The notes under the pieces: generated by a model
Seen by the model: the letters and a program-made list of their open reading frames with translations, nothing else
Databases searched by the model: none
Told to the model about the DNA's origin: nothing
NCBI GenBank assembly: GCA_027493445.1
Contig: JAOSKU010000005.1
Location: 1-62,185, forward strand
Length of the DNA stretch: 62,185 nucleotides
Source: Thermoleophilia bacterium
GTDB lineage: Bacteria; Actinomycetota; Thermoleophilia; RBG-16-64-13
Reading direction: 5' to 3'
In this document: positions 18,878 to 30,766 of the stretch, in pieces
Layout of the letters: each line of letters begins with the position of its first letter
Numbering within the stretch: position 1 is the first letter of the stretch
Program-made: the position numbers and the translations under genes

Positions 18878-21800
18878 ATGAGCGAACATGTCCCAGGATT
18901 CACGGTAGAGCCAGCCGCGATCATCAACATGATCCGTGAGAACTTGGTCGACCGCTATCGGGACGCTTATGCGATCGTGAAGGAGTTGATCCAGAACAGC
19001 GACGACGCGAAGGCAACGCGCATGGAGTTGGGTTGGTGCAACGGCCTCGGGGTCAAGGCCAGCCACCCGCTCTTGAAGGGGCCCGCTGTCTTTGTTGTCA
19101 ACAATGGAGCGTTCGACTCGTCGAACGCGAAGGCGATCCGGCGCATCTACCTGAGCAGCAAGTCGAACCGACGTGATTCGATTGGACAGTTCGGACTTGG
19201 GATGAAGAGCGTGTTCCATGTCTGCGAGGCGTTCTTCTATGCATGGCATTGCCGAGGCAAGGAGCGAGGCTTCTCCGGTGCGGAGGTGCTGAATCCGTGG
19301 GGTGGTCTTTGCCACTCGGGGTGGAACGAGTTCTCTCAGGCGGATCAGGCACTGTTGCGGCATCGCCTCGCCCCCGTGATCGATGGGGAAGCCGCAACTG
19401 ACGCTCCAGCGACTTCGGACTGGTTCGCCTTGTGGTTGCCACTCCGCCTTCCGAGCCACAGCGAGGCCGATGGAGACCTGATCTTCGAGCGGTTCTATGG
19501 AGATTCGCCTGACGATTTGGGATTGTTTGATGCTGCCGTTCTCGACGATCTCGCGACCCTACTCCCGCTCCTACGGCACTTGGAACTCATCCGAGGATGG
19601 AAAGCGGATGGAGCGTCCTTCGATCGGGTGTTCGAGGCAGCGTTGGGGCGGCCATCGCAACGGTGCGCTTACAAAGAAGGAATGAGCTTCGGGAGGACCC
19701 CGCTGGGCGGGGGCATCACGGTCAGGAACAGCACCGCAGAATCGCCGCACGCCTGCGTGTTTGCCGGGGTTGAGGCCTATGTAGAGGACGACCAGCTTCG
19801 TGCGATCATGGAGCGACCAGACTGGCCCCGCATCGAGACCACTGACGAGCGGAACATGCCCACGGCGGTCAGGAGAAAGGCGGAGCCGCACGGGGCGGTG
19901 TGCTTCGCAGGCCGCGGGTCCCGAAACGCGGTGACCGGAAAGCGGCATCTGACCCTGAGGATTAGGTGGGCGGTCTTTCTGCCGCTGCAACCGGAGCACG
20001 ACGAGGTGGTGCCCCCGGGGAGCCACGGCGGCGCAGATTACACGATGACGCTGCACGGTTGGTACTTCGTTGACTCGGGACGACAGCGAATCGACATGCC
20101 CGCCTCGGTCCGGGTCGGTGATGCAGAAGCCAACATCCGGCATGAATGGAACGGTCGGCTCATGGAGTCGGCCACCCTTCCACTCCTGATCCCCGCCTTG
20201 GACTGTCTCGCCGAGAGCCTTGGACGTGACCACCCCGATCTCGGCGAGCTGACCGGCCTGCTGATGCGCTCGGAGTTCTTTTCGGTCCACCGCCGGGCGA
20301 TATGCAGTCAGTCGCGATGGGTGGCGGCGTTCGGTCAGGACGGAGCCTCATGGAGGGTCGTCGGAACAGGCGAGCCGGTGCTGGTTCTCCCCGGGCAGCC
20401 ATCGGACCGAGACGTCGCGTGGCGGACGTTCCGTGCGCTCGCCGACCTGACCCGACTGGCTGTGGTGACCTTCGAGCGAGCCCCTCGGTTGTGCGGCCAG
20501 GACGAACAAGAGGCATGGCCGCTGGAGGCTGTCGAGGCGATGCTGGCGGTGGATGTCGCGGCGGTGTGCGGGGACGCAGAGTCGCTGGAGTACTGCGCGT
20601 CGTTTGTGTCGTCGCTTCCGAGCGAGACAATCGAATCCGACCGCGTGCAGGCGGCGTTAATGGCTCTGGTGCGAGGCGCGCTCCATACAGTTGGCACACG
20701 CGAGTATCTCAAGCACGAGAATCAGGCCCTTCGTCGGGCGCTGTCACGCCTCATCGAATGCGTTCGAGCAACGAGCGTGGTCGGGGTGACCACCCCGAAG
20801 GGGCTGGACGTCGCCATCCAGGAAGTGCTCACCCGCCTCGCCGGCACAGGTCGCGGGTTTTTGGTGGTGCCCGACGAACTCCGGGGTCGGGCGGAGCCAA
20901 CGGTCCTTGCGGATGCGGCCGGTTGTGTCGCGCTCGTGCAAGAGGTCGGGCGATTGCAGACGATGCTAGAGCAAGGCCAGCAGGGGGCACGAACGGCGGC
21001 AATGACGCGTGCATGCGCCTGGGTGGCGCGAGCCGCGCTCCTCAGTGCCGCCGACCAGACCGTGGGGAGCATTCTGCGAGGCATCGACGCCATCAAGTTG
21101 TTTCCGGCAATGATGTACCATTCCGAGAGCGCAGGCGGGCGAGTCTCGGTCTCCGAGCTGCGGAGCGCACAGAGCTCGGGCACGCTCTTCTGCGGCGTAC
21201 CTCGATACGCCAAGCCGTTGATGGGCGCGTTGCCTCGACTGCCGCTTGTTGGGGTGGACTTGTCTGGCGACCCCATTCTCGACGAGGAGCTGCAGTCTCG
21301 ACTTCTCGGCAACGACCGGATTCCCACCTGTGATCTCCGGCTCTGCGCCAGGCTCGTCTCGTCCGCGAGTGAGTTGGTGGAGGCTCGTGAGGCCAGGATG
21401 CCGCTGTTCGAGGCCATGGTCAGAGACGCAGGCGAGCTCGGTGAAAAAGACATCGTGCGGTGCTTGCGGTATCTGCTTCACGGACAGCGCAGACTATTCG
21501 AGCGTGAGGCGGAGCACGGTAGTGGCTCGGAACCTCTCCTTGTCGACGACGAGGAGCATGAGTCGGCGTGGCGGCTGCTCTTCGATGCAGTGGTCGGATG
21601 CCGTGGCGATCATTGGCGGAGGCTCTCAGCGGAGGCGTGCCGCAAGCTCAATGCAGATCAGATGCGCACGCTCGGCGTGAGCCGGATTGACCGGGGCACG
21701 CTGATGATTCTCCTAGAGAAACTTCAACCCAATGAGAGGCACGGCGTGTCCGTCGACGACGAGGCGGCCCGCCGGGAACTGCTTCGGTCCTGGCCGGAAT

Positions 21801-24800
21801 CGCACTTGTATCTTCTCAAGGATGTGGCGCTGCACCGGAGGACAGGGAGCAAGACGCTCGGCCCGCTCGACGAGCACACGTTCCTCCGCGGGTCGTTCCA
21901 GCTGCCCGAGGAGCTTGGCGGAGCGCTGTCCATCACACTGGTTGAGCCTAGTCCCGAGTATGACTACTGGGCGCAGCGCGGCAGCGCCCTCGCCGAGACG
22001 TTCGGCCTTGAGCAAGCGCTGCGGGAGGTGCTCCGCGTCCGGGAGCCGGAACGCTACTGGGCTTTCATTTTGGACGCGGTTCGGGAACTGGGGTCGTCAT
22101 GTTCGGAGGAAAGCAAGCAGCAGGTCAGCACGACGGCGTGGGTGCCAACCGCCTCGGGCAAGGCCGTCTCGCCGGTCCGGGTGCTGAGCATCCCGGCCTT
22201 GGATGACATGTTGTCAGAACTCGTTGGTCTGGAGGGACCGTGGCATGCATGGAACGATGTCGCTCCTGAGGTGAAGCGCCACCCAGCGAGTCGCGGCGCG
22301 GTCCAGCGGTGCCTGAGTGTTCCAGATGCGGCCGGTGCGCTCTGCCAGTATCTCGCGCAACACAATTGGTTCCGGATTGGCGATGTTGGCCTGAACAGCC
22401 GGGAGATGTTCGAGGTGTGGCTGGCGGCCCTTCGCTCGGAGGGCCAAAGCATGCCGGCGGCGCGGGTGGCTGGTGGGTTGGTCCAAGACCTTGGCATCGA
22501 GGATGCATGGTCTCTGGTGACGAAGACGCTCGCCACTGGACCGCTTGACCTCGATCGCCTGGAGCGTGTGCTGACCGCCATGCGGCTGCACCATGGAGCT
22601 TGTCCGGCCGAATCTCGCGACATAGCCGTTCGGGTGCATAACGAGTACTTGCGACTGGTGGCTGGGCACGAAGGGGGTGCGTCGTGCCTGAAGCGGGCGC
22701 AGCTCCTCAATCAGCAAGGCAAGTGGACTCCGTCTACGAACCTCTGCGTAGACAGCCCGGGCGTGAGCAGGGCGGCGCTACTCGACGTGGAACAGGAAGC
22801 GGTCATTCGCCGCTGCTTGGTTGCCCTGAGTCACGCCGATCTCGACGTGGCTGACGCTGAGACTCCGGTCCCCGCTAGTGCCGACGACGCTGCCGGCAGC
22901 GACCAACTGGAGTCGGCGTTCCGGAGGTCCGCCGCCGACATCGAGCGATACTTCGTCGAGTGGAGCCGGCGGCTGAGCCGCAAACGCCGTCGGGGGGTTC
23001 TTTGCGTTCTTGGGGGATCACGAGGCGATGGTCGAACTCGCGTCCAGATACCTGCGTCCCAGGTCCTTGCGGGAGCTTCGGCACCGAGTGCCATGGTCGC
23101 TGCCCGAAGTGCTTCGGGGCAATGCCCGGGTCACGCGGCCCCAGCTGGACTCCATCGATGCCCAGATGCAGCGAAGGCGGTTCATCATCGACGTGGTCGC
23201 GGAGAAGGCGACGGTGGTCCCGAACCTCTTCGGCGACGCGATCCGGGTCAACCTTTCCCAGGACTTCGAGCACATCGTGCTGCACCACAGCACCCGCTGG
23301 GTCGGGGGCGATGATTGGACCGGTGTCACGCGGCTTCAGCTCCGGCGGGTCCCGCCGGAGGACCTCCGAGAGCCCGATCGCGCGAGGGACCTCCTGCAGC
23401 GTACGCTCGCGTGGTTGCTCGAGAACATCTTTCGGCAGCGCCCCAGCCCGGAGGTCCTGGCCGAGATCGTCGACCCCGATCGTGACCTCGGAGCGCTCAA
23501 CGTCCGCATTGTTCAGAATGTGCTCCTCGACGCGCTGCCCGTGTACCTGCAGCAGATCAGCTACCGCGGGACCGGCGAGGTTCGGGAGTATCTCGATCGG
23601 TGGAACCGGGCCACCTATGCCAAGGCGGAGGCGGAGTTAGAACTGGAGAAGTCCGGCGGACGGCACGCGGAGGCACGTGCAGCAATGGATCGCGCGGACC
23701 AGGAGCATCGCAAGTTGCGAGAGTCGATGCGGCAGGTGCTGCTGGATGACCGGGACTTCCAGCGAGAGATTCTTGAGTCGGTGCGGCGCAAGATGCACGT
23801 CGCGCAGTACTCGGCCGCCTCGGTCCCGTTCGAGCTGTTCCAGAACGCCGACGATGCGGTCTCCGAGTGGCGTCGCATGCGGGGGGAGGGCGCGCCGCTC
23901 AACCCGGCGCACCGACGCTTTGTGGTGGTGCAGGGACCGGACGGTGTCACGTTCCTGCACTGGGGGCGTCCCGTGAATCGTGCCCGCCTGGGACAGTTCG
24001 ATGGGTCTACCCGCCGGTACCAGGACGACCTGCTCAAGATGCTGACCATCGCAGCCTCGGACAAGTCGGCCGACGAATCCCAAGAGATCACGACCGGCCG
24101 GTTCGGCTATGGGTTCAAGAGCACGTTCTTTGTCAGTCCGGAGCCGGCGGTGGTGAGCGGACGGTTGGGCGTGCGGATCGTTGCGGGGTTCTATCCGGAC
24201 GAACTTGGTGACGAGGCCTACGCGTCAGCGAAGGAGGCCGCGGAGCGTTGGGAGGATCCGGGACTGGACGGGGACGACGTTACGGTCATCCGACTGGGAT
24301 TCGACGCGGCGGGGGTCAACGGCGAAGCGTTCCTGGACCGGTTCCTGGTTCTGTCACCGCTCCTGCCGGTCTTCTCGCGAGAGATCAACCGTGTTTCGGT
24401 GCAGCGTCGCGACGGGACGGTGCTGCCCGCGGCGTGGAACCCGGAGCCCGTGCCCGGCGTGCGAGGCGCGTTCGTCGGACTCGTGCGGGTACCCCTCGGC
24501 CACGCCCGTGCTCTCGGCGAGGGCGACATGCCTGAGGGCCGGTGCCTCGTTGTCCACGCCGGACCGCCGGATGATCCGAGGCGCTGCCAACTGCTAGTTC
24601 CGATGAGTGCCCGGGGCATCGGGAGGCTCGCCGATGATGTTCCAACTATTTGGGTGACGGCGCCGACACACGAGTGCTGCCGGCTCGGGTTCGCGTTCAA
24701 CGCACCGTTCGAACTCCACATCGCCCGCGGTTCGCTGGCGCCCGACTCCGACGTGAACGGCAGGTTGGTCCGGGAGGCCGGTCCACGTCTCGGCGACGTG

Positions 24801-26804
24801 CTGGTGCAGTTGTTCGACCAATGCACTTCGGACTGGAGTCGAGTGCGAGACTCGCTGGGGCTCGCTGCCGGAGCCGAGCCGTACGAGTTCTGGCGGTCGG
24901 CCTGGGCGTGTTTCGGCGAGTCGGTGGGAGCCGCGGGGGATGAGGGACCCGCCGCAAACGTGATGCGGGAACTGCTCTGGGGCGGTACCGGGGCGGTGAG
25001 GGTGCTCGTGGGTCAGCGTGCGGCCCTGCCTACGGGACTGCCGAACACCGATCCGTTGGATCAAGCATCGAGTTACGAGCGGCTGGTGCGGCTCGATGAG
25101 CCGGAGCACGTGGTGTACGGGCGACTCGCCGAGGAGGACGTGTTCCTGGAAGTTGCCTTCTGGAAGCGGTTCGGCCAGCGCTGGGCCCCAGGGAAGCTGA
25201 TGCACCCCCGTGCGGCCGGGGTCCTTGCTCGGGTCTTGGGCGCTCGCGCGCCGAAGCTCGGACGCCTCGGGCTTGTCGACGCCGTGGAGCACGAACTGGA
25301 TGCCGGACGCTGCGCGCCGCCGGAGGTCGCGGCGCGGGTGGGGACATTGATCTCTCCAGAGTTTGTCCGTGACTCTTCCGGACGCGAGGGAAAGGCCGCC
25401 GACGAAGAGCGTGATCAGCTCATGGAGCTGCTGGACAGCGTGAAGTTCCGGGGCTGCGACGGGGGCTGGCATCCGGCTGGCACGCTCGTCGTCGGGCACG
25501 ATCCCTCCGATGTGCACGCGGAAGACCGGCGACGGGCGGCCTTCGCTCCAGCGGAGCACGTGCTGGACGCGGAATACGAGGCGACCGGACTTCGGTTCTT
25601 TTATGCGTGTCGGTACGGCCAGGGAGCGAAGGCGGAGACCATTGCGAGGTGGATGACGCGTGAATCGCTGACCGACGAACAGCGGCGGTCCGTCCTGGAG
25701 TACCTCGCCAGGAGCACGGACGCGGAGCGCGTCAGCCATTGCCTCCGAGGCCTCGGGTCGACGTGGCTCTCGAACATCTCTCGAAGCGACGAGCTCTTTC
25801 AGGGCATGGAACCGCAGCACGTCGCGATCGCCCTGCAGCGGGGCAATTCCCGCGAATGGGAGCAGTTCGTTCGTGGTGAGTACAAACCTGCAGCCGAGGA
25901 TCCCGCCGACGAAGAGCCGCTTCCGCAGGACGCGGTGCTCCGCGTCGCGGCGTGGTGGCAGATGCACGGGGAGCCTTACCTCGCGGGCTACTACCGGCGT
26001 CTGTTTCCGGATGGACAACGACCCGACCTCTCTGTGGCACAGGTCTACGACGATCCCCCAGTTCTTGAGGACGGCGGCGAGGGGCTCCGTCGTGGGTGGA
26101 TGACCCTGTTCCTGCTCGGCGCGATGCAAAGCCTGGGGCGTTCGCGTCCGGAGCAGCATCGGGGGTTTGTTCAGCGGTGTTTGAGCCGCGGCTGGCTAGA
26201 CACATTCGCGACCCCGCCCCACCAGAACGCGGACCGTTGGATCGGGCTCCTGAACGAGTACTTCGACCCGCAGCTCGACGATCAGGAGTACTTGCACTGG
26301 ATGAGCCTGTATCCTCGCATCTACCAGTTCGGGCACTGGCTTCATCAATACGTTTGGTGGTTCAAAATCCTGGACCACCAACAGAGCATCGAGCTGTCCG
26401 ATCTGCTCGTGCCGCGCTCATCGCGTGTCGGGCAGGGAACGGAGATCGACGCGCCCCCGCTGACAAGGGCCCTGGGACTCGGCTCGTGCCTCGTTGTTCG
26501 CGAGCTGGTCCGCTCGGGCTTTCTCCGCGCGGCGCCGGCATGGGCGCGATACAGCTACATGCCCACCGGCCGCGTTCGGTCGCTGGTGCGACGCCTGGGC
26601 CTGTGCGAACTCGACGAGGAGAGTGCCGCGGGGGGTGACCGGATTCAGGATTCGCGGACGATCCACGATTCGCTCGCGGCCGCTCTTCGCGACCCGACCT
26701 TCGGCGGGGCGTACGACATTCCCTTGCAAGTTCTCGCGGCCGACGACGCGCTGCTGGAGGAAGTGATGCAACACCCACCCCTTTCCCAAGGACCAAGCGA
26801 ATGA
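18878..26804 (+). CDS. Giant (~2640 aa) protein with two Hsp90-like GHKL (sacsin-type) ATPase domains, one frameshift
   Basis: Read as two overlapping frames (18878-23314 and 23010-26804) that join at ~22994, where GGGGGG replaces an expected five G: the first frame ends sensibly at RRLSRKRRR and the second continues as GDHEAMVELASRYLRPRSLR. The first GHKL domain is at the N-terminus: KELIQNSDDAKA (catalytic Glu36, Asn40) and GQFGLGMKSVFHV (~110). A second lies near residues ~1650-1760: VPFELFQNADDAV, VTFLHWGRPVN and GRFGYGFKSTFFV. Both keep the Asn/Asp and glycine boxes needed for ATP binding. The long segments between and after have no motif I know. Sacsin-like giants of this type occur in bacterial defence loci beside helicases. 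The stop overlaps the helicase start (ATGA), so the two proteins surely work together, probably ATP-dependent sensing plus DNA remodelling. Function is inferred. Confidence 0.75.
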
Positions 26805-29512
26805 ACGGTGGTGAGCAGGAGTTCCGCAAAGACGACCGCGTCGGCCACGCTCAGCTGGGCGAGGGCCGTGTGGTCGCGGACAATGGGGCCACGGTCGTTG
26901 TGCGCTTTGATCGCGGGATCGAGGAGTGCGAGCGTAGCGAGCTGGTGAGACGCCTGGAGCCGCTTGAGGCGATCGCGACGGCCCAGTGGGCCAACCCGCT
27001 CGAAACGGTGGTGCGCGTGCAGGCCGAAGCGATTCGGTCGGCCAACGACGTCTGGGGGGTGTTTGCGAGGTCGAAGATTGAACTCTTGCCGCACCAGCTG
27101 TGGGTGTGCCGCCAAGTTCTGAGCACCCAGCCGGCGAGATGGCTGGTCGCCGACGACGTGGGGCTCGGCAAGACAGTCGAGGCTGGGTTAATCTTGGCGG
27201 CGTTGTCCTCCCGCGGCGGGCTCGGTCGTCTGCTGGTACTGTGCCCGGCGTCGCTGGTCGAGCAGTGGCAGCAGCGCATGCTCGACATGTTCGACATTCG
27301 CTTGGCGCGGTATCACTCGGACGCGGACACTGAGAAGGCCAACTTCTGGGCGATCCACGGCCAGGTCATCGCGTCGTTGCAGACGCTGCGATCAGACAGC
27401 AAGGGCCGCCATGAACGGCTCGTGGAGGGCGGCGTGTGGGACACGGTGATCGTGGACGAGGCCCACCACCTCAACGCCGACGAGGACGCCGGCCCGACCC
27501 AGGGCTACAAGCTCGTCGCGAAGCTCGTCGAGCACCAGCTGGTCCGGTCGATGGTGTTCTTCACCGGAACGCCCCACCGAGGGAAGAACTACGGGTTCCT
27601 GTCGCTGCTCAACCTGCTCCGTCCGGACCTCTTCGATCCATCCAGAGGGGTGGCGGCGCAGCTTCCGTCGCTCTCGCAGGCGGTCATCAGGAACAACAAG
27701 TACAACGTTACCGACCTCGGGGGACGCAAGCTCTTTCAGGAGCCGCTCGTCCATGCGGAGGAGTACGGGTACTCAACGGCCGAGACGGAATTCTACGACA
27801 TGCTCACGGAGTTCATCGTCTCCGGCAAGGCATATGCGTCGCGGATGAGCGACGCGACCCAGGGCCGCGCGGTGATGCTCGTCCTGATCGCAATGCAGAA
27901 GCTCGCCTCAAGCTCCGTGGCCGCAATCCGCCGGGCGATCCGTGGCAGGCTGGCGCGCATCGGGCGGACGCGAGGCGAGCTCGACCGACTGAACGGGTCA
28001 AAGCGGGACCTCGCAGAATACGCCGAAGCTGAAGCGCTCGGCGAATTCGACCAGCTCTCGAAGCTGGAAGAGCGGATCACGGAATGCGACGTAGAGCTGC
28101 GGCTGATGGCCGATGAAGAGCAGCGGCTTCGGGAGCTGTTGGAGGCCAGCGAGCGAGTCGTCGAAGAGACCAAGATCAGGAAGGTCGTCGATCTGGTTCG
28201 GTCGCAGTACGAGGGCCGCTCGATCCTCTTTTTCACGGAGTACAAGGCGACGCAGTCGCTCTTGATGTCGGCGCTGATGCAAGCGTTCGGCAGGGACGCC
28301 GTCGCGTTCATCAACGGCGACGCCCGGGCGGAGGAGGTGGTGATAGCGGCGGGCGAAGCAGCCAAGGTTCTTACCGAGGCCCGCACCGATGCTGCGGAGA
28401 GGTTCAATGCAGGGAAGGTGCGCTTTCTGGTTTCGACCGAGGCCGCCGGCGAAGGCATCGATCTCCAGGAACACTGCCACACGCTCTTCCACATCGACCT
28501 GCCGTGGAATCCGATGCGGATGCACCAGCGGGTAGGACGCCTGAACCGATTCGGACAGAAGGAGCGTGTGGAAGTCGTTGTGGTGCACAACCCGCAAACC
28601 GTCGAGTCTCGGATCTGGCAGAAGCTCACGGAGAAGATCGAGGAGATCAACAGGGCCATGGCGAATGTCATGGAGCATCCGGAGGATCTAGGTCAGCTCG
28701 TGCTAGGTGCGGCGCCATCCTCGCTCTACCGGGAGCTGTTCGCTCAGGCCTCCGGGGTTCCGCGAGAACGACTGAGTGCGTGGTTCGATGAGAAGACCTC
28801 ACGCATTGGGGGCAGGGACACATTCGAAGTGGTGCGCGAGCTGGTGGGCAGTTGCGCCCGCTTTGACTTCAGACAGTCGTCGGCGCTGCTTCCCCGCGTG
28901 GATCTGCCCGACCTGGAGCCCTTCGTGACCAGCGTGCTGCAGTTGAATCGTCGGCGTCCGCAGAGAGAAGGCGATGGACTGTCGTTCAAGACGCCGGACT
29001 CCTGGCGGAGCGATCCGACGGTTCGCGCGAACTACTCGGGGCTTCTGTTTGATCGGCACGCGGCGACGCGGCGGGAACGGGGGCGGGTCGTCGGGGCCGG
29101 TCACCCCGTCTTCGAGCATTCCATGCGGCAGGCCTTGGCGATCGACGCCCCTGCGGCTTCGGTTGCCGCCGGCGATGGGGTGGCGGGGCCGCTGTTCGTG
29201 TATCGGGTGACCGACCGCGTGACCAGCGAACGGTCTTGGGTGCGTGGGGTCACCGTCGCAGTTCGCGTGAGCGCGGATGTGGGGGGGTGCGTGTTGCTCC
29301 ACGACTGGCAGTTACTCCAGTTGCTCAACGGACTCAAACTGTCCATGCGGGAAGAAGGACGCGGTGGGCCGGATGTGCATGCCGAGGCTGCCAAGCTGCT
29401 GACTGCGGCCACAGCGTTCATTGAGGCACAGTGCAGCAACTTGCCGGTCGCGTTCCGGCACGCAAGGGTATCTCTGGTGGCGACGCTCTGGTTGAACCGA
29501 GCGTCGTCGTGA
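26801..29512 (+). CDS. SNF2/RapA-like helicase coupled to the giant GHKL protein
   Basis: 903 residues, ATG overlapping the preceding stop. The N-terminal ~60 residues (DDRVGHAQLGEGRVVADNG) form a small beta-barrel (SH3/CarD-like) domain. SNF2 motifs follow: VADDVGLGKTVEAG (motif I, ~120), VIVDEAHHLNAD (motif II, ~222), FFTGTPHRGK (III, ~250), FFTEYKATQ (~478), STEAAGEGIDLQ (V, ~547) and QRVGRLNRFGQ (VI, ~578). A charged coiled coil (~395-460) splits the two lobes. The C-terminal third is family-specific. It resembles the BREX helicase at 7510 in architecture but is clearly a different subfamily. As a DNA translocase it probably acts on invading DNA under control of the GHKL partner. No nuclease or methylase is linked, so the effector step is unknown. 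Confidence 0.85.
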   Translation: MNGGEQEFRKDDRVGHAQLGEGRVVADNGATVVVRFDRGIEECERSELVRRLEPLEAIATAQWANPLETVVRVQAEAIRSANDVWGVFARSKIELLPHQLWVCRQVLSTQPARWLVADDVGLGKTVEAGLILAALSSRGGLGRLLVLCPASLVEQWQQRMLDMFDIRLARYHSDADTEKANFWAIHGQVIASLQTLRSDSKGRHERLVEGGVWDTVIVDEAHHLNADEDAGPTQGYKLVAKLVEHQLVRSMVFFTGTPHRGKNYGFLSLLNLLRPDLFDPSRGVAAQLPSLSQAVIRNNKYNVTDLGGRKLFQEPLVHAEEYGYSTAETEFYDMLTEFIVSGKAYASRMSDATQGRAVMLVLIAMQKLASSSVAAIRRAIRGRLARIGRTRGELDRLNGSKRDLAEYAEAEALGEFDQLSKLEERITECDVELRLMADEEQRLRELLEASERVVEETKIRKVVDLVRSQYEGRSILFFTEYKATQSLLMSALMQAFGRDAVAFINGDARAEEVVIAAGEAAKVLTEARTDAAERFNAGKVRFLVSTEAAGEGIDLQEHCHTLFHIDLPWNPMRMHQRVGRLNRFGQKERVEVVVVHNPQTVESRIWQKLTEKIEEINRAMANVMEHPEDLGQLVLGAAPSSLYRELFAQASGVPRERLSAWFDEKTSRIGGRDTFEVVRELVGSCARFDFRQSSALLPRVDLPDLEPFVTSVLQLNRRRPQREGDGLSFKTPDSWRSDPTVRANYSGLLFDRHAATRRERGRVVGAGHPVFEHSMRQALAIDAPAASVAAGDGVAGPLFVYRVTDRVTSERSWVRGVTVAVRVSADVGGCVLLHDWQLLQLLNGLKLSMREEGRGGPDVHAEAAKLLTAATAFIEAQCSNLPVAFRHARVSLVATLWLNRASS

Positions 29513-30499
29513 GTAGCCTGAGCCTGGAAACACTTTTCGGACTGGGGTGAAACCGGCCCGAAACTGTACCACGCGTCGGCCGGCGGCGTCGTACTCGGGG
29601 ATCTTGGCCGCGGCCAAATCTGACGAGAACGTCCGGGTTGTGGGGAGCGTCGGGAAGACCGCGTCCGCGGGTGATGCGTCCTTCGGCTTGGCCGCGGCCA
29701 GTGCCTGCACCACTTCGGCGGTGAGCGCGATCCAGTCGTCCCGCTTGGCCTTGCCGATGCTCGCGCGGACCAGCATCGCGGCGTTGTCGAGGTCCACATC
29801 GCCCCGGGTGATGGACCGCATCTCCTTCATCCGGAGCCCGGTCATGGCGGCCACCAGATAGACGAGCCCGCGTCGGCCTGAGGAATGCACGAGCCGGGCG
29901 AGTTCCTCGGTCGTGAGCGCCCGCCGCTTGATACGCTGGTCCTTGGTCTCGTCGACTTTGGGCAGGTGCTGGCAGGGGTTGTGGGCCAATCGCCCGGTCC
30001 GCACGCACCAGTTGAGGAAGGCGATGACGGCGGACCGGACCGCGTTCACGGTTCGGGGCCCGATCGTCCGCTGCTTCTCCTCGCTCGACTCTTCACGCAG
30101 CTGCTTCACGGGCACTGACCTGAGCGCTCGGAGATGGCGAGCAACCTTGATGGGCTCAAGGTCGGTCAGGTGCTTGGCGCCGATGTCATCGATCATGCGG
30201 TTGAGCTGGATCTCGACGGTCCTCACGTGACGCGGATTGCACCCGCGGTGGGCCAGGTCGGCGAGGTAGTCGGCGAGGTGTTCACCGAGGGGGCTCTTTC
30301 GGTGCTGCACGAACCCATCCGTGGCGGCGTCGATGATGCCCGTCTTGCGGAGCAGCTTGTCGGATTCGAGCTTCTGTGCGAGTTGCTCCGCCCGCCGCTT
30401 GTCCGTGGTGCGGCTGGACATCTCGCGGCGATCACCCTTGTGGTCGTACCACTGGATGATCCACGGGCCCTTGCCTCCACGCTTGAAAACGGTCGCCAT
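29312..30499 (-). pseudogene. Tyrosine recombinase, truncated: catalytic C-terminal half replaced
   Basis: Starts at ATG 30499, five bases after GGAGG. The first ~300 residues are a normal phage-type integrase: an N-terminal arm-binding region (GPWIIQWYDHKGDRR), a SAM-like core-binding domain, and box I with the first catalytic arginine (AAMTGLRMKEMRSITRGDVD). At ~29570 the sequence runs into the 30-bp repeat and the family pattern ends just before the expected H-x-x-R and Tyr nucleophile boxes. The remaining ~85 residues to the stop at 29312 are unrelated and lie antisense to the helicase gene. Without box II and the tyrosine it cannot be active. Together with the excisionase-like gene behind it, it marks an old integration module. 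Confidence 0.75.
29540..29569 (+). repeat. 30-bp direct repeat, right copy (putative attachment site)
   Basis: 28 of 30 bases match 18359-18388. It lies 27 bases after the helicase stop and exactly at the point where the minus-strand integrase stops resembling its family. Confidence 0.65.
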
Positions 30500-30550
30500 G
30501 GTGGCCTCCAATCCGCGGCGCGATCATACCTGCCGCCGAGTCCAAGTCGA

Positions 30551-30766
30551 TCATCGGTCCGAGCCGCTGGTGCGTTCTTCGATCCACTCGTTGAGAGCCT
30601 TCACGGGGTAGAGCACCCGGGCACCAAGCCGGATGTGCGGTACCTCACCCGCGTTCGTCAGCGTCCAGAGCAGCCGCTCGCTGATGCCGAGCATCTGTGC
30701 GGCCTCGCGCCGATTGACCGTGAGGCGGGCATCCTTGCGGGGTTGAGAATCAGGTGCGTGCTTCAT
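30551..30766 (-). CDS. Excisionase-like small DNA-binding protein (HTH_17)
   Basis: 71 residues from ATG 30766, which overlaps the upstream stop (ATGA). TVNRREAAQMLGISERLLWT followed by GEVPHIRLGARVLY and an amphipathic C-terminal helix (ALNEWIEERT) is the standard winged-helix fold of excisionases and AlpA-like regulators. Its position directly upstream of the integrase supports a role as directionality factor. With the integrase broken it is probably now without its partner. Confidence 0.75.
   Translation of the reverse strand: MKHAPDSQPRKDARLTVNRREAAQMLGISERLLWTLTNAGEVPHIRLGARVLYPVKALNEWIEERTSGSDR

Larger units (their letters stand above)
18359..29569. mobile_element. Candidate 11.2-kb island carrying the dual-GHKL protein and SNF2 helicase
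   Basis: The segment is bounded by the 30-bp direct repeats and contains just two coupled genes. The right boundary coincides with loss of the C-terminal catalytic half of the minus-strand integrase (29570-30499): the repeat itself encodes VQFRAGFTPV where the integrase should continue into its H-x-x-R box. The missing integrase half is not found beyond the left repeat, so simple insertion does not explain everything; a deletion or a pre-existing downstream repeat is also needed. Confidence 0.45.
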
